Assembly: GCA_947589165.1 (NCBI GenBank) | Contig: CANQCH010000031.1 | Location: 1-10,370, forward strand | Reading direction: 5' to 3' | From: an uncultured Bacilli bacterium | GTDB taxonomy: Bacteria; Bacillota_I; Bacilli_A; RF39; UBA660 | Length of the DNA stretch: 10,370 bases | Part shown: positions 1-7,300 of the stretch, piece by piece | Numbering within the stretch: the first letter of the stretch is position 1 | How the letters are laid out: each line of letters opens with the position of its first letter | Program-made: the position numbers and the translations under genes | The notes under the pieces: model-generated | Seen by the model: the letters and a program-made list of their open reading frames with translations, nothing else | What the model was told of the DNA's origin: nothing | Database searches by the model: none

Positions 1-14
1 TTATATAAAATCAT
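1..14 (-). CDS. start of a divergent gene, cut by the window edge
   Basis: On the minus strand an ATG at 14-12 is preceded, after four A residues, by AGAGGTGG (26-19), a strong ribosome binding site. Only the first four codons (Met-Ile-Leu-Tyr) are inside the window, so no product can be named. The Shine-Dalgarno match and its position next to the divergent metallopeptidase gene are the only support. The gene would share the region 15-129 with that gene as a two-way control region. Confidence 0.4.
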
Positions 15-91
15 TTTTCCACCTCTATTATTGTTTTTACTTTACATATTAATTTTAACACTTTTATTTCTTTTTTCCCCAAAAATTAACT

Positions 92-104
92 TATAATGTA
101 TAAT
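92..104 (+). promoter_or_regulatory. two possible -10 boxes before the metallopeptidase gene
   Basis: TATAAT occurs exactly at 92-97 and again at 99-104, 25-37 nt before the ATG at 130. Neither has a convincing -35 hexamer at 16-18 nt upstream, where the sequence is a T run followed by CCCC. In so AT-rich a region either box could be chance. Confidence 0.25.
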
Positions 105-129
105 TATATTATAAAGGAACGTTTACTAT

Positions 130-1386
130 ATGGAAAACCTAAAAATTGATAAAGATAATATAGCTAAATTAAAAAAAGATTGGCAAAATTTCATGGAAAG
201 TGAAAACCCTTTTTTAAGAACAAATCTTCCTAAATTTTTTAAAAAAATCTTAGTAGCTTTTTTTAATGTTCAGGTCATTTTGCCAATTTTTATTGGGCAA
301 AAAATTATTGGTAAAAGAATCCAAATACATCACGATTTTATCCCGAAAAATATTAAAAAAGTGAAAATGCCACCAGAATTAGCTGTTGATTTTTTAGATA
401 CAAAAGAAATTCATAATAAATTTGAAGAAACTTTCCAAACGGAAGTTGATACCTTTTTTGAAATTTTAGGGAAGTACTTTAAAAAAGAAGATTTATCTTT
501 CTTTTTCCGCAATATTCAATCTTTAAATTTTAAAGAAGTTAAACAAATAGATGGAAATCCTAATACTCTGGGTTATTATATGGCACGAAAAAATAAAATT
601 ACTCTTCTTAAAAATTCAGATAATAATACGATTATGCATGAATTATTTCACATGGCGAGTTCCTACCGTGATCAAGAAAATGGTATCTCATATTCTGGTT
701 TTCATCAAAAAGGAAAAGGGATAAATCTAGGCAATGGCATAAACGAAGGATATACGGAACTTTTAGCCAATCGATATTCTAATATAGTAGATTCTAATTG
801 TTACATATTTGAAACCGAAACGGCAAAAATATTAGAAAAAATTATCGGTAAAGACTTGATGCAAAGTTTATATTTACAAGCCAATCTAAAAGGTTTAATT
901 ACCGAATTAAGTAAATATCAAACGGAAGAAAAAATTAGGCAATTTATGCAAAACTTAGATCTTTGGGAAAAATATAAAAATGAGCCTAGTTTAACGGAAA
1001 AAATGGATAACTGTAAAAAAAATATTGGTACTTTTTTATTAGAGCTTTATTTAACACAAACAAACATAGAACTAAAAGAAACAAATTTTAAAGATGAGAA
1101 TAGTCTCCACAGTTTTTTGCAGAAAATTCGTGATTATCTCTATGATAATGCCCTACTTTCTTATTTATTTTCGACAGCTGAAATTGATAACTTTTTTGCC
1201 AAATTTTTAAATAATACGATTGATGAAAAAAGGGAACAAATAGCAAAATATAAACAGGAACAAACAGAACTTAGAATAAAAGAAGAACAAGCGGAATGGG
1301 ATCAAAAACTTGGCAACTTCCAATTTAGCAACGGACCAACTAAAGTTGAACCAATAAAGGATTATTACTTTGGTCCCAAAAGATAG
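130..1386 (+). CDS. putative zinc metallopeptidase (HExxH, gluzincin-like)
   Basis: A 418-aa protein. HELFH at residues 170-174 is a classic HExxH zinc site: two histidine ligands and a catalytic glutamate. INEGYTELLANRY follows (from residue 204), so E206 or E210 could be the third ligand, as in gluzincin peptidases, where an NE(G) motif follows HExxH. Residues 37-60 form a hydrophobic stretch (FFKKILVAFF...LPIFIG) that could be a membrane-associated helix, but there is no clear signal peptide. The C-terminal residues about 365-395 are charged (KREQIAKYKQEQTELRIKEE) and look like a coiled coil. The start has AAAGGA at 113-118, a rather long 11 nt upstream. The DUF1292 gene follows 8 nt downstream, so the two are probably co-transcribed. 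I do not recognise the specific family. Substrate and location are unknown; an inactive or regulatory role is also possible. Confidence 0.7.
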   Translation: MENLKIDKDNIAKLKKDWQNFMESENPFLRTNLPKFFKKILVAFFNVQVILPIFIGQKIIGKRIQIHHDFIPKNIKKVKMPPELAVDFLDTKEIHNKFEETFQTEVDTFFEILGKYFKKEDLSFFFRNIQSLNFKEVKQIDGNPNTLGYYMARKNKITLLKNSDNNTIMHELFHMASSYRDQENGISYSGFHQKGKGINLGNGINEGYTELLANRYSNIVDSNCYIFETETAKILEKIIGKDLMQSLYLQANLKGLITELSKYQTEEKIRQFMQNLDLWEKYKNEPSLTEKMDNCKKNIGTFLLELYLTQTNIELKETNFKDENSLHSFLQKIRDYLYDNALLSYLFSTAEIDNFFAKFLNNTIDEKREQIAKYKQEQTELRIKEEQAEWDQKLGNFQFSNGPTKVEPIKDYYFGPKR

Positions 1387-1394
1387 GAGTATTT

Positions 1395-1679
1395 ATGGAC
1401 GAAAAAAAATATTTAGAATTAATTGATGAAAATGATAAGGTAATTAAATATGAAATAATTATGGCTTTTAAATTAGAAGAAACTAATAAATATTATGTTG
1501 TATATACCGATAACTTAGAAAATGATGTTATAAATATATATGCCGCCAATTATGATCCTTTCGATGATACGAAATTTGAAAAAATTGCCACCGAAAAAGA
1601 ATGGCAAATTATTGCAGCTCAAGTTAAAGAATTAATACCGCAAAAAAATTTTAATCTTCAAAATAAAAATGATAACTAA
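1395..1679 (+). CDS. DUF1292 family small protein
   Basis: A 94-aa acidic protein beginning MDEKKYLELIDENDK. The order is typical of the DUF1292 (YrzB-like) family of Firmicutes: an 'L.DE...' start, then strands with 'FKLEETNKYYVVYTD', then 'IYAANYDP' and a closing 'EKEWQIIAAQVKEL' helix. The family has no established biochemical function; it is small and cytosolic. AGGAG (1385-1389) overlaps the stop codon of the metallopeptidase gene and lies 5 nt before the ATG, so translation is probably coupled to that gene. In many Firmicutes DUF1292 genes sit beside mltG or yrrK-type genes; pairing with an HExxH protein is different. No clear terminator follows; the 3' region to 1735 holds only AT-rich sequence. 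Confidence 0.75.
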   Translation: MDEKKYLELIDENDKVIKYEIIMAFKLEETNKYYVVYTDNLENDVINIYAANYDPFDDTKFEKIATEKEWQIIAAQVKELIPQKNFNLQNKNDN

Positions 1680-1735
1680 TAATTAAAATTGTCTAAAAAC
1701 TGTAAAACTTTCATTTTTATTCTCTTTTTAAATTT

Positions 1736-1764
1736 TTAACTTATTACTAAATAAAGAATATATT
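1736..1764 (+). promoter_or_regulatory. candidate promoter of the ABC importer operon
   Basis: TTAACT (1736-1741, four of six to TTGACA), then a 17-nt spacer, then TATATT (1759-1764). Transcription would begin near 1771, at the ribosome binding site, leaving a very short leader. The 101-nt gap upstream has no room for, and no sign of, a TPP or other large riboswitch, so the operon gives no substrate hint by that route. Confidence 0.35.
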
Positions 1765-1783
1765 ACTTTAGAAGGAGGATATG

Positions 1784-2779
1784 ATGAAAACAAAAAGAAT
1801 ATTAATTTTTATTGGGGTTTTAATTGTCCTTATTTTAGGAATTATTGGCATTAAAGTATTACAACCAAATAAAGATAATAAATTAACGAAAGTTCGACTT
1901 GCTGAAGTTACACATAGTTCGTTTTATGCCCCTTTATATGTGGCCTTGGAAAAAGGTTATTTTAAAGATGAAGGTTTAGATATTGAACTTTTATTAACAC
2001 CGGGGGCTGATAAAGTTAGTGCCGCGGTTTTATCAAATGACGTGGAAATTGGCTTTGCCGGCGCTGAATCAGCTATTTATGTTTATGAGCAAAATGAAAA
2101 AGATTATTTGCAAATTTTTGCTGGGCTTACCAAACGAGATGGTCAATTTATTGTTTCCCGCGAAAAAATTACCGATTTTAAATTAGAAGATTTATATGGA
2201 AAAGAAATTTTAGTAGGACGTTCTTCCGGGATGCCAGCTTTAAATTTCTTAAATGCGTTAAAAAATAATGACATTAATATTAATAAAATAAACGCTAACT
2301 ATGCAGTAGAATTTGCGGCTTTATCAGGCACTTTTATTGGGGGAACGGGCGATTTTGTCAATTTATTTGAACCCAATGCTACAGCTTTAGAAGAACAAGG
2401 CTATGGTTATGTCGTAGCATCCGTTGGCGAATTATCTGGCGCTGTCCCTTACACGACTTTTTATGCCCGGAAAAGCTATATTGAAAAAAATGGGGAAATC
2501 ATTGCGAAATTTACGAAAGCCATCAATCGCGCTTTAGAATATACAATTAAAAATGATGCTAAAACAATTGCTAAAGATATTATTAATCAATTTCCCGATA
2601 CGGATGTCGATGATTTAGCGACAATGATTGATCGTTATAAAAAATATGATACTTGGTTACCAAATCCGGAAGTTTCACCAGAATTATTTACCAATTTAGA
2701 AGACTTTTTAATTGATTTTGCTTTACTTAAAGATTACGTTCCCTTTAATGATTTAGTAAATAACTTTTACCATGACTAA
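1784..2779 (+). CDS. ABC importer substrate-binding protein, NMT1/THI5-like (SsuA/TauA/ThiY class)
   Basis: A 331-aa protein. The start is placed at the second of two adjacent ATGs: GAAGGAGG (1771-1778) is 5 nt from the ATG at 1784 but only 2 nt from the one at 1781. After MKTKRILIF comes a hydrophobic helix (residues about 6-26), then the binding domain. It opens with 'VRLAEVTHSSFYAPLYVALE', followed by 'KGYFKDEGLDIEL', 'GADKVSAAVLSNDVEIGFAG' and 'GKEILVGRSSGMPALNFL', the conserved layout of NMT1/THI5-like periplasmic-binding folds. There is no cysteine, so no lipobox, and no obvious signal peptidase site. It is probably held at the outer membrane face by an uncleaved signal anchor rather than as a lipoprotein. 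The family takes up sulfonates, nitrate, taurine or thiamine pyrimidine precursors; the substrate cannot be decided here. It is the first gene of the operon. Confidence 0.85.
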   Translation: MKTKRILIFIGVLIVLILGIIGIKVLQPNKDNKLTKVRLAEVTHSSFYAPLYVALEKGYFKDEGLDIELLLTPGADKVSAAVLSNDVEIGFAGAESAIYVYEQNEKDYLQIFAGLTKRDGQFIVSREKITDFKLEDLYGKEILVGRSSGMPALNFLNALKNNDININKINANYAVEFAALSGTFIGGTGDFVNLFEPNATALEEQGYGYVVASVGELSGAVPYTTFYARKSYIEKNGEIIAKFTKAINRALEYTIKNDAKTIAKDIINQFPDTDVDDLATMIDRYKKYDTWLPNPEVSPELFTNLEDFLIDFALLKDYVPFNDLVNNFYHD

Positions 2780-3524
2780 ACTCTTAGAAATTAAAAACTT
2801 AAGTAAAAACTATCAGACATTAAAGGGCGAAATCCCGGCGATTCTAAATATTGATCTTGATGTTTATGATGGTGAATTCATTGCCATTGTGGGTTCTAGT
2901 GGCTGCGGTAAATCAACGCTTTTAAACATTTTAGCTAATTTAGATAATTATACTTCAGGTGTTATTAATTACCATAAAAAGAATTTAAAAATTGGTTATA
3001 TGTTGCAAGAAGATGCCTTATTTCCTTGGTTAACTATTTTAGATAATGCCCTTTTGGGTTTAAAAATTGAAAAAAAATTAACCGAATCAAACATTGCCTA
3101 CGTCAAAAATTTATTACAAACTTATGGTTTAGGGGATTTTTTAGATAAATATCCCAGTGAATTATCCGGCGGTATGAAACAACGTGTTGCTTTAATTCGC
3201 ACACTTGCCATTAAACCCGACATTTTACTTTTAGATGAACCATTTTCGGCTTTAGATTATCAATCCCGTTTAGCTGTCAGTAATGATGTTTACAAAATTA
3301 TTAAAAAAGAACATAAAACGGTCATTATGATAACTCACGATATCGCGGAAGCTATATCTTTAGCCTCCCGGATTGTTGTTTTATCAAAAAGACCGGCCAA
3401 AATTAAAAGTATTTATGAGGTAAAACTTGCTAATCCCAGTGATCCCATTAGTAACCGCCAAGATAAGAAATTTACCACCTACTATGACCAAATATGGAGG
3501 GATTTAGATGTCAATGTCGCCTGA
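2772..3524 (+). CDS. ABC importer ATP-binding protein (SsuB/TauB class)
   Basis: A 250-aa, full-length nucleotide-binding subunit with every core motif: Walker A GSSGCGKST at 41-49, Q-loop glutamine 79 (GYMLQEDALFPW), signature LSGGMKQR at 131-138, Walker B ILLLDEP at 151-157, D-loop SALD at 159-162 and switch histidine 189 (ITHDIAEA). 'ALFPWLTILDNALLGL' and 'DEPFSALDYQSRL' are typical of the nitrate/sulfonate/taurine importer group (COG1116). It hydrolyses ATP on the cytosolic side to drive uptake. The ATG overlaps the end of the binding-protein gene by 8 nt with only a weak ribosome binding site, so it probably depends on translational coupling. It ends in TGA. Confidence 0.92.
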   Translation: MTKLLEIKNLSKNYQTLKGEIPAILNIDLDVYDGEFIAIVGSSGCGKSTLLNILANLDNYTSGVINYHKKNLKIGYMLQEDALFPWLTILDNALLGLKIEKKLTESNIAYVKNLLQTYGLGDFLDKYPSELSGGMKQRVALIRTLAIKPDILLLDEPFSALDYQSRLAVSNDVYKIIKKEHKTVIMITHDIAEAISLASRIVVLSKRPAKIKSIYEVKLANPSDPISNRQDKKFTTYYDQIWRDLDVNVA

Positions 3525-4305
3525 GCAAAAAGCCTTTTTAGCCAAAAGAAAAAAAGAAAAACTATTAATTCGTTTAATCCAAATATTAATTGTGGTAAGT
3601 TTCTTTATTCTTTGGGAATTAAGTGCCCAACATGGTTTAATTAATGAATTTGTTTTTTCTAAACCTAGTAGCATCTTTCAAACAATATATCAATTAATTT
3701 TAGCTAATAATTTATTTAACCATATTTTTACTACTCTTTATGAAATTATTATTGCCTTTGTTTTAGGTATCGTTTTAGGTTTTGGAATTGCCATTTTACT
3801 TTATGAATTTCCCCTTCTTGCCAAAATCCTGGATCCATTTTTAACCATGTTAAATTCTTTACCGAAAGTGGCTATTGGACCCTTAATAATAATTATCGCG
3901 GGGGCCAATATTAAAAGTGTTATTACCATGGCTTTATTAATTAATCTTATTGTGAGTGTTATGACTATCTATAATGGTTTTCAAAATATTGATAGTCATA
4001 AAATTAAACTTTTAAATTCTTTTAACGCCACCAAAATGCAAAAATTAACCACTTTAATTATACCCGCTTCTTATAGTACCATTATTTCCAGTTTAAAATT
4101 AAATATTTCTATGAGTCAAATTGGGGTCATAATGGGCGAATTTTTAGTTAGTAAAGAAGGGATTGGTTACTTAATCATTTATGGGACTCAAGTCTTTAAT
4201 TTATCTTTAGTAATGAGTGGTATTTTAATCTTAATTATTATTTCTTTTATTCTTTATAAACTAGTTGTAGCCCTGGAACATAAACTATTAAAAAATAAAT
4301 CCTAA
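3508..4305 (+). CDS. ABC importer permease (SsuC/TauC class)
   Basis: A 265-aa integral membrane subunit with about six hydrophobic segments (around residues 21-39, 75-98, 121-132, 138-154, a short one near 184-196, and 236-254). 'FVFSKPSSIFQTIYQL', 'LDPFLTMLNSLPKVAIGPLIII' and 'MGEFLVSKEGIGYLI' are the conserved blocks of BPD_transp_1 permeases in nitrate/sulfonate importers. The cytosolic EAA loop that docks on the ATPase lies at about 166-187 (KIKLLNSFNATKMQKLTTL), but its usual Ala-Ala and Gly residues are replaced. The ATG overlaps the ATPase gene by 17 nt and has its own GGAGG (3496-3500) at 7 nt. The gene ends inside the stem of the terminator hairpin and overlaps the last 4 nt of the convergent STAND gene. 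Confidence 0.9.
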   Translation: MSMSPEQKAFLAKRKKEKLLIRLIQILIVVSFFILWELSAQHGLINEFVFSKPSSIFQTIYQLILANNLFNHIFTTLYEIIIAFVLGIVLGFGIAILLYEFPLLAKILDPFLTMLNSLPKVAIGPLIIIIAGANIKSVITMALLINLIVSVMTIYNGFQNIDSHKIKLLNSFNATKMQKLTTLIIPASYSTIISSLKLNISMSQIGVIMGEFLVSKEGIGYLIIYGTQVFNLSLVMSGILILIIISFILYKLVVALEHKLLKNKS

Positions 4306-4334
4306 GATTTCTTTTTCTTAGGATTTGTTTTTTT
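4297..4334. terminator. bidirectional rho-independent terminator
   Basis: A perfect 10-bp stem, AAATCCTAAG (4297-4306) with CTTAGGATTT (4317-4326), and a 10-nt loop. On the plus strand a T run follows at 4328-4334; on the minus strand the stem is followed by ATTTTTTAAT. It can therefore stop both the importer operon and the convergent STAND gene. Both stop codons (TAA 4303-4305 plus strand, TAG 4304-4302 minus strand) lie within the left arm. Confidence 0.8.
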
Positions 4335-7300
4335 AATATTTAATTTTTTTAGATTAGCCGTAACATTTTGATGAATATCAAATTTTGACCAAATGTTATC
4401 GATTATCGCCATGATTTTGTTCATCACTACTTTAGCTTCTTTTTCCTTTTGGCAAGCAATAAGGACATCAGCTAAATCATTTAGATAGCGTATATCGTTT
4501 AAATTTTCACATGATTCTTTTTCCATTTTCTTTAAAGAAATGGTATTAATTATTTTTTTCGCTTCTTCTATGTCTTTCATTTGATAATATACATGGGCTT
4601 TTTCAATTAACCCTCTCGTTTCATTTTCCATATGAGGAAGCCATTTTTCTAAAAATTGTAAAGCTTCTTTATATTTTTTTTCTTTTTCATAACAAATAAC
4701 ACCTAGTTTAATATATTTTTCTTGTTCTTTGGTTTGAGCTAATTCGACAAAAAAATCTAATAACTTTAAGATTATTTCTAAAGCTTCTTTATATTTACCT
4801 AGAAACAACAAACTTGTTACTTGGTCTTTAAGCGTAGAGATAGTCAAATCATGTTTTTCGCCATATTTTTTTAAATAAATTTGATAACGTTTTTCATTAA
4901 TTTCTTGTTCTTTATCAAATTGTCCGGAGTAGTAATATTCGACATCTAGCCATTCTAAAATGTCTAAAGTTTTATCATCTTCTTCACCATATTTTTCTTT
5001 ATAAATTGAATAAAGATGCAAATGTTTTTCTAATGCTTTGGCATAATCTTTTAAATTATAATGTGCTTGCGCAATTCGATCATAAGCAGCTAAAAGTTCA
5101 TCATCATTTTCCGAATATATTTGCATTAATTTGGGATAATTTTTTTCTCTTAATTCAAGTTCCTTAGCATAATTTTTCATAAATTTATGGATCATCGCCA
5201 CATATTGTTGTTGCTGAAGGGTTAATTTCGCCATTTCGCCATATTCTTGCAAATAAATTTGATACATTTTTTCATAATATGGCAAAATTTTCGCATAATC
5301 TTTTAACCCAAGATAAACTTGGCTAATTTTGTACATAACTTCGATTGTATCGACATCATTTTCGCCATATCTTTCCAAATAGATTGGGTAAATCTTTTCA
5401 TAATATGTTAAAGCGTTTGAATAATTCTCTAATTTTAAGTAAACAGTCGCCAGCTTGAACATAAGTTTTGTGGTTTTTTCATCATTTTCCCCATACTTAT
5501 CCTTATAGATGGGATAAAGTTTTTCATAATATGGCAAAGCGTTTGAATAATCTTTTAATTCGAAATAAACTTCCGCAAGTCTGGACATAATCCTTATGGT
5601 TTCATCACCATCTTCCCCATATTTATTCATATAGATTGGGTAAAGTTTTTGATAATTTGGTAAAGCGTTAGAACAATCATCTAACATAAGGTAAATATCC
5701 CCCAATATGTCCATATAGTCTATTGTCTTTTCATCATTTTCCCCATATTTTTCTTTATAGAATTGATACATTTTTTTGTAATACGGTAAAGCATGAGAAT
5801 GATCTTCTAATCTAAGGTAGGCATCAGCAATGCTATTAATTTTTTCCATAGTTATATCAGCCGTTTCCCCATATTCTTTTTTCGTCAGATCATATAATTT
5901 CAAATAGGTTTGCAAAGCTTCTTCATAGTGATTAATTATCACACATACAAAACCAATATCATCTAATACTTCCAGGGCTAATTTATCATTTTCGCCCACT
6001 AAGGAAACGATTTTGGCATAATACTTTTGTAATTTATTTAATTTATCTTCATTAAATGGTAAAACTGTAAGAAGTGATTTTTCAACTTTTAAAGTTCTAG
6101 GATCATTTTCCCCGAAAAGTTTTTTGAAGGTTTGAAGGGCTTTTTGAAAATACGTTATTGTCTTTTCAGGATTATCTTCATTTTCTATATTACTATAAGC
6201 ATAAGCGATGTTATTATTGATATTGGCACATTCGAGAGAATCTTCACCATATTTCTTTTTACAAATATCATATTGTTTTTCAAAAACGGCAATGGCTTTT
6301 TCATATTCCCCTATATAGAGATAAAAGTCCTCTTTTTGTTTCATGGCACCTAAAACCATGTCACTATCAGCTCCATATTTTGCTTGATAGTATTTAATAC
6401 AATTATCAATTTTTTGCTCTAAATAATCATAATCTTTGACAATATGATCATTATTAATATAATTAACGTACCTTAAGACATTTTGATAGATATTGATATT
6501 ATTTTCATTTAGACCTTCTTTTTCAATAGCATCGTAAATAGTATCCACAAATTTTTGGATCAGATCACCTTCATCAGTTTTAGTTAGTTCATAGGCAATC
6601 TTATAAATATTGTTAATATTTACTTTTCCTTGGGTATATTTTTGATATAGTTTCTCAATTAATTGTCTTCGCTTTTTTAAATCAATATATTCTAAAAGTT
6701 TCATTAACAGAAGTTCAACTTCAATATTTTCCGGATTATAGTTTTCCACGACTATTTTTTGCATGGCTTCCGCATAACTTTTTAGTTCCGGTTTATTGGC
6801 CATATCTAAAACAACTAACTTGGAACGAATCAAGTTATCTTCACTATCAAATACATGGTCATCGCCATACATTTTATGATAGTATTCTTCGGCTTGATTA
6901 ACCCAATATAAAGCTTTTTCACTGTTGTTAATTTTTTTGACATACCAAGCGGTTAAAGTTAACATGGCATTAAAATAATTAGGATCGATTGTTGAATTCT
7001 CGGCAATCATCTTTTCAATTAATTCAACACATTCGGTCGATTTATAAAATATATCATGTTGCGTCATAAGAGATAAAACCGAAAGAATACTCATTGTTGG
7101 ACGATAGGCGTTATCTTCATTCCCTTTACTTGCTTTTAAGTAAAGATCAAAAGCTTCTTCGTAAAGTGATAAAACTTCACATAGATTCGCCTCAATATTA
7201 TAAATAATATTCATAAATCCGGGTTCATCGTGTCTTTCGACCTTTTTCAAATCATAACTTTTTACATAATTTAGGAAATCCGAAGCTAATTTTTTATTAG

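Noticed and set aside
1647..1690. AATTTTAAT ... ATTAAAATT inverted repeat after the DUF1292 gene as a terminator
   Set aside because: The arms contain only A and T, the loop is 26 nt and no T run follows, so it is what base composition alone would give.
1680..1780. A riboswitch upstream of the importer operon
   Set aside because: The gap is about 100 nt of AT-rich sequence without paired GC-rich helices or recognisable TPP-type motifs.
6132..6353. Plus-strand open frame within the STAND gene (and similar ones at 8230-8433, 9102-9296, 9842-10060)
   Set aside because: These lie antisense to well-supported genes, have no ribosome binding sites and show only low-complexity translations.
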